From assembly GCF_036227565.1 (NCBI RefSeq), contig NZ_CP109460.1, positions 7,688,001 through 7,752,000 on the forward strand: a DNA stretch of 64,000 nt, in the 5' to 3' direction. A program made the position numbers and the translations under genes. Every line of letters begins with the position of its first letter. Position 1 is the first letter of the stretch. Of this stretch, positions 53,840 to 62,659 are shown piece by piece. The stretch comes from Streptomyces sp. NBC_01454. GTDB taxonomy: Bacteria; Actinomycetota; Actinomycetes; Streptomycetales; Streptomycetaceae. Under the pieces are notes generated by a model that saw only the letters and a program-made list of their open reading frames with translations, did not search any database and was not told the DNA's origin.

Positions 53840-54709
53840 TCAGGTGTGCGGGACGATCGCCACGGGACACGGGGCATGGTGGACGGCAGCCTGTACGACA
53901 TGGCCGATCCGTGGGGGCAGCAGCCGCCCCCGGTGCCGGCGGCCGACCACCAGGAGTTCCGCGTTCGCGCTGCTGTGCAGGAGTGCGGAGGCCGGATTCT
54001 CCATCACCACTTCCTCGTGCACCGCGACATCCGGGAACTTCTCCCGCCACGGCTGCAACGCCCCGGCCAGCTCGTGCCGTGCGTCGCCCACCGCCTCATC
54101 CGCGGCGCTCTGCTCCACCCCGCCCCCGCGGTTGTAGGCGTACGAGGGCAGATGCCTGCCGTGCACGGCGTGCAGCGGGACCGCCCGCCGCGCCGCGGTC
54201 TCGAAGGCGAACGCGAGTAGCTCTTCGCAGGCGGCGTGCAGGCCGATACCCACGGTCACCTTCCCGTGCGCGCTGTCGGCGGGCGCGTCCTGCCGGGTGC
54301 GCACCAGCACCATCGGTGTCTCGGTCCGGGTCACCAGCTCCATGCCGGTTTCCCCCAGGGTGAAACGCGCCGCGGCACCCAGCCCCCGGGAGCCCATCAC
54401 CAGCAGATCCGACTGCCCGGCGGCCTCGGTCAGGGCGTCCAGCGGGTCCTTGCGCACCGCACCGACCTCCACGGGGAGATCCGGGCAGGACGACCGGATC
54501 GCCGCCTGTGCCTCCTCGATGATCCGGCGCGGCCAGTAGTTCTGCTCCGCGTCCTTCGACAGCGTGCCGTCCGGTGCGAGAACGAGCAGGACCCAGGCGT
54601 GCAGGAGCCGCAGCCGGGCCTGCCGCAGCGTCGCCTCCCGCGCGGCCCACACGGCCGCGGCGAGCGACTGCGGGGTGCCGTCCAGACCGACGGTGATGAG
54701 GTTCGTCAT
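53840..54709 (-). CDS. Tandem universal stress protein
   Basis: This 289-residue protein has two UspA domains. Domain 1 (about 1-145) runs from MTNLITVGLDGTPQSLAAAVWAA to SDLLVMGSRGLGAAARFTLGETGMELVTRTETPMVLVR, with the ATP-binding G-x2-G-x9-G(S/T)-type loop. Domain 2 (about 155-289) starts KVTVGIGLHAACEELLAFAFE and ends AELLVVGRRHRGRLLPPRIGHVVQAAVHHAPCPVAIVP. Such double-Usp proteins are classic members of the DosR regulon. The start at 54709 is favoured by GGAGG upstream; the longer open frame is not needed. It lies just upstream of the GAF kinase gene in the same direction (39-bp gap), suggesting a shared transcript. Confidence 0.92.
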   Translation of the reverse strand: MTNLITVGLDGTPQSLAAAVWAAREATLRQARLRLLHAWVLLVLAPDGTLSKDAEQNYWPRRIIEEAQAAIRSSCPDLPVEVGAVRKDPLDALTEAAGQSDLLVMGSRGLGAAARFTLGETGMELVTRTETPMVLVRTRQDAPADSAHGKVTVGIGLHAACEELLAFAFETAARRAVPLHAVHGRHLPSYAYNRGGGVEQSAADEAVGDARHELAGALQPWREKFPDVAVHEEVVMENPASALLHSSANAELLVVGRRHRGRLLPPRIGHVVQAAVHHAPCPVAIVPHT

Positions 54710-54983
54710 GACGTGCTCAGCCTCCTCCGGCGGATGCGGCGGGGCGGGCCACCCAGGAGCGGTGTCGGGTCCTCGGCGGCCGGGACGACGCGTCGTCATG
54801 GCGGCCGGCGCACTGCCCCGCATCTCCAGAGTGATCGGAGCGGCCGCCGCGGGGCAAGAGCCACTCGGTCCCCTCGGCGGCCGGCGAGGCGCGGCCGGTC
54901 CGGCAAGCCCGCCCGGCCCGTCCGCTCCCCGGCAAGAACCCCGCACGGCCCCCGCCGCGGAACGGACGGGCACGTACGGACGC

Positions 54984-55457
54984 CTACTCGAAGGCCCGCA
55001 CGGCGTCCTCGCCGTGGGTCCACCGGACCCCCAGCCGTTGCCGGGTCAGCAGCCAGCCCCCGGGGCCCCTGCGGAACTCCCAGTCGTAGGGGCCTCCCAT
55101 CGAGTACGGGGAGGCCGTGCGGCCGGCTTCGGTCACCGCGACGAACCACATGTAACCGAGGCCGGTCGCCCGGTCGCCCTCCACATCGAACTGCATGTTG
55201 AGGAGGTGGTGCTGCATGCTCGGATAGGGCGACTCCGCAGCGGCCACCTTCGCCCGGACCGCCTCCTTGCCGTGGATCTCTTCCCAGGGCCCGAATTCCA
55301 GGACGGCGTCCTCGGCCCAGCACTCGATCCAGGTGTCCCAGTCCTTGCGGTCCAGCGCCCGCCAGCCATGGATCAGGAGCGCGCGCAGGGCCTCCTTGTC
55401 CTCCAGTTCGCGCAGGCGGCGCGTCAGACGGTGGTACTCGTCGGTGGTGACGGTCAT
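54984..55457 (-). CDS. SnoaL-like (NTF2-fold) protein
   Basis: This 157-residue protein has the NTF2-like fold of SnoaL_4-type proteins: a long first helix (YHRLTRRLRELEDKEALRALLIHGWRALDRKDWDTWIECWAEDAVLEF), then strands with WEEIHGKEAVRAKV, HHLLNMQFDVEGDRATGLGYMWFVAV and the closing WEFRRGPGGWLLTRQRLGVRWTHG. Family members act as isomerases, dehydratases or hydrolases on small aromatic or steroid-like molecules. The ATG at 55457 has AGGAG six bases upstream. The SDR gene lies 21 bp upstream in the same direction, so the two form an operon and may act on the same compound. Confidence 0.85.
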   Translation of the reverse strand: MTVTTDEYHRLTRRLRELEDKEALRALLIHGWRALDRKDWDTWIECWAEDAVLEFGPWEEIHGKEAVRAKVAAAESPYPSMQHHLLNMQFDVEGDRATGLGYMWFVAVTEAGRTASPYSMGGPYDWEFRRGPGGWLLTRQRLGVRWTHGEDAVRAFE

Positions 55458-55478
55458 ATCGGCTCCTGACACGGTCGG

Positions 55479-56213
55479 TTACTGGGCGCTTGCGCTCGGG
55501 CGGACCACGATCTCGTTCACATCGACCTGCGGGGGCTGGGAGAGCGCGTAGGCGATGGCGTCCGCGATGGCGGAGGCGGGCAGCGCCACCGCGCGGTAGG
55601 TCTTCATGGCCTCCCGGGCTGCCGGATCGGAGATGCTCTCGGCGAGCTCGGACTCCGTCACGCCGGGGGAGACGAGGGTGACGCGGATGTCTCCGGCGGA
55701 TTCCTGGCGCAGCCCTTCGGAGAGTGCGCGGACCGCGAATTTGGTGGCGCAGTAGACGGCCGCGGTCGGCGAGACCTCGTAGGCGCCGACGGAGGCGATC
55801 TGCACGAAATGGCCGCCGCCCTGTTCGCGCATCACCGGCAGCGCGGCGGCGATCCCGTGCAGGACGCCGCGCACATTCACGTCGATCATGCGGTCCCACT
55901 CGTCGGTCCGCGTGGCCGCCAGCGGCGACAGCGGCATCACCCCCGCGTTGCTCACCAGGGCATCGAGCCGGCCGAACTCGGTGCGCGCGGCGTCCACGAA
56001 AGCCCGCATGTCCGCCGCGTCGGTGACGTCCAGCCGCCGGAAGGCAGCGGTGCCGCCCTGCTCCGTCAGCTCTTCGGTCAGCTGCCGCAGATGACCGGTA
56101 CGGCGCGCGCCGAGCAGGACCCGGTGTCCGCCCGCCGCCAGCCGGCGTGCGGTCGCCGCACCGATACCGCTGCTCGCACCGGTGATCGCGACGACCTTGG
56201 CGTGCTGTGTCAT
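55479..56213 (-). CDS. Short-chain dehydrogenase/reductase
   Basis: This 244-residue classical SDR has the NAD(P)-binding motif TGASSGIG at 11-18, NAG at about 91-93, and the catalytic Tyr154-x-x-x-Lys158 in AVYCATKFAVRALSEGLRQE. The substrate loop (VSPGVTESELAESISDPAAREAMKTYRA) is typical of uncharacterised actinobacterial oxidoreductases. The start at 56213 (MTQHAKVVAI) is chosen over the longer open frame, which only reads into the promoter. It is divergent from an XRE-family regulator at 56374, a frequent arrangement in which the regulator represses the SDR. The SnoaL-like gene follows downstream. Confidence 0.92.
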   Translation of the reverse strand: MTQHAKVVAITGASSGIGAATARRLAAGGHRVLLGARRTGHLRQLTEELTEQGGTAAFRRLDVTDAADMRAFVDAARTEFGRLDALVSNAGVMPLSPLAATRTDEWDRMIDVNVRGVLHGIAAALPVMREQGGGHFVQIASVGAYEVSPTAAVYCATKFAVRALSEGLRQESAGDIRVTLVSPGVTESELAESISDPAAREAMKTYRAVALPASAIADAIAYALSQPPQVDVNEIVVRPSASAQ

Positions 56214-56373
56214 TCCTGTTCCCGTTCCCTCGGTGGAGGACCGCTTCGTCCTCGTTCGTTCAGTGGAGCGCTGCGGCAACTCTCGGCACCGGCGGACGGC
56301 GCTGCCAGCACGGGCTGTGCCCGGGCATGGCACACCCAGGCAACGCCAAGGGGGCGGCCCTTAATCTGACGAG

Positions 56374-57252
56374 GTGAAGAGCAACGACCTCGGAGACTTC
56401 CTGCGTGCCCACCGCGCACGCCTGCTGCCGGGCGACGTGGGGCTGGCGTCGTACGGCCGACGACGGGTGGCGGGCCTGCGGCGTGAGGAGGTGGCCGTCC
56501 TTGCGGGCATGAACGCCGACTACTACGCCCGCCTGGAACAGGGACGCGAGTCCAGCCCCTCTCCGCAGGTCCTCGACGCCATCAGCGGCGCACTGCGCCT
56601 GGACGACGCGACCCGCGACCACCTGTACCGGCTGGCGGATACGTTGCCCGTCGGCGTCCAGGCGCACCCGCAGGAGACCGTGAGCCCGACGCTGCGGCAG
56701 CTACTGGACGGCTACCCGCACACCCCGGCCTTCGTCCTCAACCCGGCCCTGGACCTGCTGGCGTCCAACCCGCTGGCCGACGCGCTGTTCTCGCCGTTCG
56801 GCCCCGCGGACAACCTCGCCCGGATGATCTTCCTCGACCCCGCAGGACGCCGCTTCTACACCCAGTGGCACCGCGCGGCCGAGGCGACCGTGGCCAACCT
56901 GCGCCAGGCCACCGGCCTCGTCCCGCGCTACCCGCGCCTGCGCGCACTCGTACGGACACTCCGTGAGGCGAGCGCCGAATTCGCCACGCTCTGGGCAGCC
57001 CAGACCATCCAGGCGAAGAACGGCGACGCCAAGGAACTCCACCACCCCGAGGTCGGCTGCCTGTCACTCACCTACCAGTCCTTCGACGTACGAGGAGCGC
57101 ACGCCCAGCAACTCGTGATCTACCACGCGGAACCCGGCAGCCCCAGCGCCCAGGCACTCACCCTGCTCGGCAGCCTCGACGCCACCCGCCGCCACGACCC
57201 CACCAACGACCCGCATACGAAGGCGACTTACGGCCGCAGGGACGAGTCCTGA
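56374..57252 (+). CDS. XRE-family regulator with MmyB-like ligand-binding domain
   Basis: This 292-residue protein has an N-terminal helix-turn-helix (LGDFLRAHRARLLP...GLRREEVAVLAGMNADYYARLEQGRESSPSPQVLDAISGALRL) followed by an MmyB-like domain (TPAFVLNPALDLLASNPLADALFSPFG...VGCLSLTYQSFDVRGAHAQQLVIYHAEPGSPSAQALTLLGSL), a PAS-like fold that can bind fatty acids or other ligands. The GTG at 56374 has no ribosome site, but a TAATCT hexamer ends six bases before it, so the transcript may be leaderless. It is divergent from the SDR gene and most likely controls that SDR/SnoaL pair. The 3' end converges on transketolase with only 31 bp between. Confidence 0.92.
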   Translation: MKSNDLGDFLRAHRARLLPGDVGLASYGRRRVAGLRREEVAVLAGMNADYYARLEQGRESSPSPQVLDAISGALRLDDATRDHLYRLADTLPVGVQAHPQETVSPTLRQLLDGYPHTPAFVLNPALDLLASNPLADALFSPFGPADNLARMIFLDPAGRRFYTQWHRAAEATVANLRQATGLVPRYPRLRALVRTLREASAEFATLWAAQTIQAKNGDAKELHHPEVGCLSLTYQSFDVRGAHAQQLVIYHAEPGSPSAQALTLLGSLDATRRHDPTNDPHTKATYGRRDES

Positions 57253-57283
57253 ATCTGACGGGCCATCAGCACGGGCGCGCGAG

Positions 57284-59164
57284 TCAGCGTGCGAGGAGGT
57301 CGCGGGCGGCGCGGGCGATGTAGGGGTGGGAGAGGCCGGAGGCGTCCAGGAGTTCGGCGGGTGTGCCGGAGGCGGGCAGGTTGCGGACGGCGAGGTGAGC
57401 GAGGGCCGGTGCCTGGCGGTGCTCGGCGAGGGCGGACAGGACCGCTTCGCCGAGGCCGCCTTCGGGGTGGTGGTCCTCGACCACGACGAGGGCACGAGTG
57501 TCCCGGGCGGCGCGGGCGAGCGTGTCGGCGTCCACCGGCTTGACGGAGTACAGGTCGATGACGCGGGCACGGATGTCGTCGGCGGCGAGGTGATCGGCGG
57601 CGGCCAGGCACTCGTGCAGGGTGACGCCCGCGCCGATGAGGGTGACCTGGTCCTGGTCGGTGGCGCGCAGTGTCTTGGAGCCGCCGACGGGGAACGACTC
57701 GTCGGCCGGGTAGAGGACGGGGTAGGCGCCTCGGGTGGTGCGGAGGTAGGAGATGCCCTCCAGGTCGGCCATGGCGGCGGTCAGGACCGCGGCACAGGTG
57801 GCGTCGCCGGGGTAGAGCACGGTGGAGCCGTGCACCGCGCGCATCATGGCGAGATCTTCGAGGCCCATCTGGGAGGGCCCGTCCGCGCCGATCTCGACGC
57901 CGCAGTGGCTGCCCGACAGGGCCATGGTCACCTGGGAGATCGCGGCCATCCGGATGAAGTCGTAGGCACGGCTGAGAAAGGCGGCGAAGGTCGCGGCGTA
58001 GGGGCGGTAGCCGCGGACGGCCATGGCGACCGCCGAGGCGATCAGCTGCTGTTCGGCGATGTAGGTCTGGAAGTAGCGCTCGGGGTGCGCCTTGCCGAAG
58101 TCCGCGGTGTGGGTGGAATTGCCCACTTCGGCATCCAGGACGACGACATCGGCGCGTGCGCCGAGTGCGACCAGGGCCTTGCCGAAGGCGACCCGGGTGG
58201 CGACCTTGTCACCGGGCTCGAACCGCGGCAGCTCGACGGTCACCTCACCCATGGGCTCGCGGGGGTGGGTGTTGGCGGGGGGCCGCGGCCCGCGGACGGT
58301 CAGACGGCGTACGCCGCCCAGCTCGGCGACAGCACGTTCGGCGAGGTCGTCGGGCAGTGCTTTGCCATGCCAGCCCTCGGCATCGGCGATCTCCGCAACC
58401 CCCCGGCCCTTGACCGTCTTGGCGACGATGACCGTGGGCGCCTGCCCGTCGGCCGCCGTGGTCAGGGCCTGGTCGACGGCTGTGAGGTCGTGGCCGTCGA
58501 CGACGAGAGCGCGACAGCCGAAGGCCTCGGCACGGCGGGCGTAGGTGTCCGTGTCCCAGCCCCATTCCGTGGGCCCGCATTGGCCGAGGCGGTTGACGTC
58601 GATGAGGGCGGTGAAATGGGCCAGCTGGTGGCGGCCGGCCTTGTCCAGGGCCTCCCACACCGACCCTTCGGCCATCTCGCTGTCCCCGCACAGCACCCAC
58701 ACGCGGTAGGGCTGCTTCTCCAGGTCGCGTCCGGTCAGGGCGATCCCCACGCCGTAGGCGATCCCCTGCCCCAGGGACCCGGTGGCCACGTCCACCCAGG
58801 GCAGCACCGGGGTGGGATGGCCCTGCAGGCGGGCGCCGTACCGGCGGTAGGTGGTCAGCAGTTCCTGCTCGTCGATGGCCCCGGCGGCGAGGAACATGGC
58901 ATACAGCAGGGGAGAGGCATGACCCTTGGAGAAGATCAGGTGGTCGCCCGCCGCGTTCGTCGGCTGCTGCCAGTCATAGCGCAGGTGACGGGCCATGAGG
59001 ACGGCCATGAGATCGGCAGCGGACAGGCTGGAGGTCGGGTGGCCCGAGCCGGCCGAGGTACTGGCGCGCACGGAGTCGACGCGCAGCTGCTGGGCGAGCT
59101 CAAAGATCTGGCTCAGCTCGCTGTCGGGTCCGATCACATGGGTGGATCCGGGCTCGGCCGCCAT
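57284..59164 (-). CDS. tkt: Transketolase
   Basis: This 626-residue thiamine-diphosphate enzyme exchanges two-carbon ketol units in the pentose phosphate pathway. The N-terminal TPP-binding domain carries GHPTSSLSAADLMAVLMARHL and the GDSEMAEGSVWEAL...ALIDVNRLGQ stretch (about 158-190). The pyrimidine domain starts near 315 with KVATRVAFGKALVALG, has YFQTYIAEQQLIASAVAMAVRGYRPYAATFAAFLSRAYDFIRM, and EIGADGPSQMGLEDLAMMRAV. The C-terminal domain is complete. The ATG has GGAGG six bases upstream. This is probably a second, non-operonic copy, since the usual Streptomyces tkt stands beside tal and zwf and those are absent here. Confidence 0.93.
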   Translation of the reverse strand: MAAEPGSTHVIGPDSELSQIFELAQQLRVDSVRASTSAGSGHPTSSLSAADLMAVLMARHLRYDWQQPTNAAGDHLIFSKGHASPLLYAMFLAAGAIDEQELLTTYRRYGARLQGHPTPVLPWVDVATGSLGQGIAYGVGIALTGRDLEKQPYRVWVLCGDSEMAEGSVWEALDKAGRHQLAHFTALIDVNRLGQCGPTEWGWDTDTYARRAEAFGCRALVVDGHDLTAVDQALTTAADGQAPTVIVAKTVKGRGVAEIADAEGWHGKALPDDLAERAVAELGGVRRLTVRGPRPPANTHPREPMGEVTVELPRFEPGDKVATRVAFGKALVALGARADVVVLDAEVGNSTHTADFGKAHPERYFQTYIAEQQLIASAVAMAVRGYRPYAATFAAFLSRAYDFIRMAAISQVTMALSGSHCGVEIGADGPSQMGLEDLAMMRAVHGSTVLYPGDATCAAVLTAAMADLEGISYLRTTRGAYPVLYPADESFPVGGSKTLRATDQDQVTLIGAGVTLHECLAAADHLAADDIRARVIDLYSVKPVDADTLARAARDTRALVVVEDHHPEGGLGEAVLSALAEHRQAPALAHLAVRNLPASGTPAELLDASGLSHPYIARAARDLLAR

Positions 59165-59412
59165 CACGGCCTCCTCTCCTGCGGAAACGCGGGTACCAGG
59201 TGCCTGTACCCCGTGCCCTGGGCGTGTTCCCGGATAAGGCCGCCGGTACGACCGTTTGCCGAGCCGGCGACCGCCCTCGGCCCGCGCACGCCGGCATGAC
59301 ATCCCTCCGGCGAACCCGCCGGCTGCACCTGAATGGCTGCCCGAGCTGGGCAACGGGGAATGCGGCGACCGCAACCGCCCCCACCCGAGCACCGCACGGT
59401 CCCCGGCTCAGC

Positions 59413-59418
59413 TATAAC
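59413..59418 (+). promoter_or_regulatory. -10 box for a leaderless transcript of the VOC gene
   Basis: TATAAC, a rare near-consensus -10 hexamer in this G+C-rich DNA, ends seven bases before the VOC start codon at 59426, and no ribosome site is present. This spacing is typical of leaderless actinobacterial mRNAs. No clear -35 box is seen. Confidence 0.5.
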
Positions 59419-59425
59419 CAGTCGC

Positions 59426-59878
59426 ATGACACTGAGCTGGAAACTCGTCATCGACAGCATGAACGCGCCCGCGCTCGCGGACTTCTGGGCCGCGGCGCTG
59501 GGTTATGAAGTGGAGAATCCCGGCGCGCTCATCGAGCAATTGCTGACCGCCGGCCACCTCGGCGAGGAAGCGATCACCGAGCACCGTGGCCACAAGACCT
59601 TCCGCGGCTACGCCGCGATCCGCCACCCCGACGACCCGTTCGACGAAACCAGCGGCATCGGCCGCGGGCGACGGCTGCTCTTCCAGGACGTACCCGAGGG
59701 CAAGACCGGCAAGAACCGCCTGCACATCGACATCCATGCGGAACCCGGTGGTCTCGACACGCTGGTAGCCCGCCTGGAGGCCCTGGGCGCGACCCGCGTC
59801 AGCGAGGTGGACAAGGGACCTGCCGGACACTGGTGGATCCTGCGCGACCCGGAGGGCAACGAGTTCTGCGCTGCGTAG
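59426..59878 (+). CDS. VOC (glyoxalase-like) family protein
   Basis: This 150-residue protein has two beta-alpha-beta-beta-beta repeats of the vicinal-oxygen-chelate fold: TLSWKLVIDSMNAPALADFWAAALGYEVE at the N-terminus, RRLLFQDVPEGKTGKNRLHIDIHAEPGG in the middle and GAGHWWILRDPEGNEFCAA-like strands (GPAGHWWILRDPEGNEFCAA) at the end. The histidine in LHIDIHAE and the glutamate in GNEFCA are positioned like VOC metal ligands. Such small actinobacterial VOC proteins are mostly uncharacterised, with roles in resistance or detoxification. It appears to be transcribed alone from a leaderless promoter. The related VOC protein at 60953 shares the RLFFQRVPEGK-x-KNR and GNEFC motifs. Confidence 0.88.
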   Translation: MTLSWKLVIDSMNAPALADFWAAALGYEVENPGALIEQLLTAGHLGEEAITEHRGHKTFRGYAAIRHPDDPFDETSGIGRGRRLLFQDVPEGKTGKNRLHIDIHAEPGGLDTLVARLEALGATRVSEVDKGPAGHWWILRDPEGNEFCAA

Positions 59879-59959
59879 GACCTGATGGCGGGACAGCGCG
59901 GGGGAGCGGGCCCTCCCGTCGAGCAGGCTGTGGAGTGCCGCTCAGCCCCGTGGCGAGAG

Positions 59960-60228
59960 GCTCACCGTGACCCGTCCGGAGGCACCTGGCGGAGTGGGGT
60001 CGTAGTGCTGCGTGCGCAGCGTGCCTGTGACGGCGGGGCATAGGGACGCAGCCCCTCGCCGACGATCGGAGTCGGTTCGACGAACAGGACGAGCAGCCTG
60101 TGGTGCCGGTCGACCGTGCGGATCGTCGCGCCCGCGATCCGGTCGTACCTCGGGGTCAGCTGCTCGGACTCGATGCGGTGTAGTGGCCGCTGTCGGTCTT
60201 GGTGATGTGCTGCTGTGCGTGCAGAGCG
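59960..60228 (-). pseudogene. Possible decayed coding remnant, frame broken
   Basis: Read on the minus strand, one frame gives IALHAQQHITKTDSGHYT and, after a change of frame at about 60180, another gives ESEQLTPRYDRIAGATIRTVDRHHRLLVLFVEPTPIVGEGLRPYAPP. Both halves look like real protein with natural codon bias, and they adjoin, which suggests one gene broken by a frameshift. No start is visible and I do not recognise the family. It could also be a chance product of G+C-rich DNA. Confidence 0.3.
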
Positions 60229-60241
60229 ATGCTCAGATCCA

Positions 60242-60604
60242 CTACGGGGTGTCGTGGTCGTCGAGGAAGCGCAGCAGCACAGCAGCTTCCGCGCGGAGCT
60301 GCGCGACGCGATCAGCGTGGGCGGGCGCAGTCAACTGAACCGCCACGTCCAGTCGTTCGGTGGCCTCGGCTCTCACGATATCCGCCACATCGCACTCGCT
60401 CAGCTCACGTCGCGCTGCCTCGGTCACACCGACACCGACCGGTGAATGCTCGAGCGCCAGGCCACGCATGTCGGCTTCGTCCACGGGCACCGCCTCCGCG
60501 TTGTCCAGCGCCGCGAGCGTGGCACGCAGGGCGCTCACCGCGGTCTTGTCGCGGGCGCGCATGGCTTCCGGGAGGGCTTGACGCATTCGAACACGAAGGG
60601 ACAT
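60242..60604 (-). CDS. GatB/YqeY-domain protein
   Basis: This 120-residue helical protein resembles the YqeY/GatB C-terminal-domain family: MSLRVRMRQALPEAMRARDKTAVSALRATLAALDNAEAVP at the N-terminus matches the usual L-x-x-x-M-x-x-A-M-(R/K)-x-(R/K)-D-x-x-x-(V/L)-x-x-L-R-x pattern. The remainder (VGVTEAARRELSECDVADIVRAEATERLDVAVQL...AEAAVLLRFL) supplies the following helices. Family members are thought to interact with tRNA or tRNA-dependent amidotransferases, but their role is unsettled. The ATG at 60604 has only a weak ribosome site. There is no operon partner; a possible decayed gene lies just downstream. Confidence 0.8.
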   Translation of the reverse strand: MSLRVRMRQALPEAMRARDKTAVSALRATLAALDNAEAVPVDEADMRGLALEHSPVGVGVTEAARRELSECDVADIVRAEATERLDVAVQLTAPAHADRVAQLRAEAAVLLRFLDDHDTP

Positions 60605-60952
60605 GCCGGGACCTTATGGGCGTTTCCCTGGCGCCACAACCGGATATCCCTACAGCACCAGCCCTCCCGCCAACTAGCCGCGTTCCGCCCGCCCGTAGAC
60701 CTGCTTGGCGACACGGCGGTGGCGGTACATCGGCTTCCCAAGTCGCCACGAACCGTGAGCCACGACCCCGGTCCGCAGGTGGGAAATTGCTTGAGCCTCG
60801 GGTGACCAGGTGTCAGACTCGCCCGGTCATGACCGAGATCATCATGTTGCACGTCTACGAGGTGGACAGCGATGCATCCCTGGTGGTGCGTCTGTTCTCC
60901 ACGCGGCGATGACACCCGGGTCTCGGTGAACAGCACGGGTGAGGGTGGACCG
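60605..60952. other. Intergenic region before the second VOC gene
   Basis: These 348 bp contain no gene I can support. A 27-codon frame at 60830-60913 (MTEIIMLHVYEVDSD...) has no ribosome site and no recognised relative. A TTGAGC box at about 60791 could be a -35 element for the VOC gene, but no matching -10 is evident. Confidence 0.45.
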
Positions 60953-61387
60953 ATGGCATCGATCAAGCAGTTCCAAGTCACCTTCGACTGCGCAGAACCT
61001 GAGCGCGTCGCCCGCTTCTGGTGCGAGGTGTTGGGGTACGTCGTCCCGCCGCCGCCGGAGGGGTTTGCTACGTGGGACGATTTCGATCGCTCGCTGCCCT
61101 CTGAGCGACAGGGTTCTGCGTTCGCATGCAGTGATCCCTCAGGTGTGGGCCCGCGACTGTTCTTTCAGCGCGTCCCCGAAGGCAAGGTCGTCAAAAATCG
61201 GGTGCATCTTTGCGTGCGGGTCGGCACCGGGCTCGTGGGGGAAGAGCGCCTGGCCACGCTTGAGGCCGAATGCGCACGACTGGTCGCGCTCGGCGCGGTA
61301 CACGTGCGCACACTCCTTGCCGATGAGGACAACGAGTCGTGCATCGTGGTGCAGGACATCGAGGGCAACGAGTTCTGTCTCGACTGA
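60953..61387 (+). CDS. VOC (glyoxalase-like) family protein
   Basis: This 144-residue VOC-fold protein starts ASIKQFQVTFDCAEPERVARFWCEVLGYVVPPPPEGF, followed by PRLFFQRVPEGKVVKNRVHLCVRVG and a closing SCIVVQDIEGNEFCLD. The metal-site histidine in VHLCV and the glutamate of GNEFC are conserved. The overall pattern is close to the protein at 59426, and the pair may be paralogous. The ATG at 60953 has a GGTGGA-like ribosome site. Substrate and role are unknown; members often act in detoxification or antibiotic sequestration. It is convergent with the broken FAD-oxidoreductase gene. Confidence 0.87.
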   Translation: MASIKQFQVTFDCAEPERVARFWCEVLGYVVPPPPEGFATWDDFDRSLPSERQGSAFACSDPSGVGPRLFFQRVPEGKVVKNRVHLCVRVGTGLVGEERLATLEAECARLVALGAVHVRTLLADEDNESCIVVQDIEGNEFCLD

Positions 61388-61545
61388 GGCGCCGCGAACG
61401 TGTCCTCCAGAAGTCATCTCATTGGGCGGGGTCAGTAGGTTGTGGGCCGTGGTGGGGAACGCGGCGGCGCGGCTTTACGAGACTGGTTCGGGCGCACGGA
61501 GACGCACCCGCCCGGTCGCGGTACCGGTGGCGCTTGCCAGGGCTG

Positions 61546-62555
61546 TCACGGGGAGAACCGCTCCGGGCGGAAGTCCGCAAGCATCTCCTCCCTCTTCCCG
61601 CTGAGGATCTCCGAAGCAAGCAGCCGGCCGATTACCGGCCCGAGGGTGATGCCGCTGTGGGAAACGGCCTCGTAGTAGCCCGGCACAGACGGCACCGCTC
61701 CCACCGAGGGGAATCCGTCGGCCGGGATGGGCCGGTGGGCCACCCGTGTCTGTGCGATGCGGGCGTTGCCGAGTTCGGGAACGACCTGCCGCGCCGCTTC
61801 GTGGAGCAACCGTGCGAGGTGCGCCGGATCTTCGCCGGTGTCGATGAGTGCGTCGACCTCGCGGCTGTGGAGCACCACCGAAGCGTCTCCGTCCGGACGG
61901 ATCTCGATGTGCGGCGCGTGCATGGCCCGGTGAACCAGGACCTGAGTACCGTCGATCCGGGTGACGGCGCCGGGTTCCCGGCGCATCGGCAAGCGCCGTG
62001 CGAGGAGCCCGGCGACGTGGGAGGCGTGGGGCCTGCCGCGTTCACGACGATGTCGACGTCGAGACAGCTCCCATCCGATAGAGCAACCTTCTGGATGCTC
62101 CCGTCGGCACCGGTGCCGATGTCACACACCGCGGTGTCGGACCGGAGCCCGGCGCCGGACGCAACGGCCTGGCCGACCAGGCGGCCGACGAGATGACGTC
62201 CGTGCACCCAGGCTTCGTCGGGGTAGAACACGACTGGAACCTCACCGGGCATCGTGAGAGCAGGTTCGAGGCGGCGGCGTACCTCGGCCCCCGTGTACAC
62301 CTCAGCCCGGTAGTCCCAGTGAGCCAGCTGCTCGGCCGTTTTGACGTTCAGATTGAAGTAGGACTTGCTCGCGGTCTTGTTGCTGGCGTTGACCCACGAG
62401 AAAGACCAATTGGGGACGCCTTCGCCCGGCTGGCCTGCGTCGATGAAGACCACTTTGGCGCCGCGCCGGGACAGGTGCCAGCCCACGCCGGCTCCGAGGA
62501 TGCCGACTCCGATGACAGCAACACGTTCCGGCGGCTTCACGGACCTGGTCCTCAC
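61546..62555 (-). pseudogene. FAD-dependent amino-acid-oxidase-like protein (DAO family), frameshifted
   Basis: The first frame (from about 62555 to 62030) encodes the Rossmann start VAVIGVGILGAGVGWHLSRRGAKVVFID, WSFSWVNASNKTASKSYFNLNVKTAEQLAHWD and VDIVVNAAG. Homology continues in the next frame as HASHVAGLLARRLPMRREPGAVTR...RIAQTRVAHRPIPADGFPSVGAVPSVPGYYEAVSHSGITLGPVIGRLLASEIL to the stop at 61546. One missing base in the GGGG run at 62028-62031 (CCCC on the coding strand) explains the break; adding one base restores a single frame of normal DAO length. It is therefore either a recent pseudogene or a homopolymer sequencing error. The start may be GTG 62555 (AAGGGGG upstream) or GTG 62585. 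Confidence 0.8.
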
Positions 62556-62659
62556 GAACGCCCCCTTCCCAGATGACGGGCGCACTCAACTCCCGTTTCC
62601 AGCATGCATGCACGTGCCTACTGACCCCGCCAGATGGCCTGAGCCCTTTCGTGCCCGGC

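Noticed and set aside
60830..60913. Small ORF of 27 codons (MTEIIMLHVYEVD...)
   Set aside because: No ribosome site, no recognised relative and no coupling to the next gene beyond proximity.
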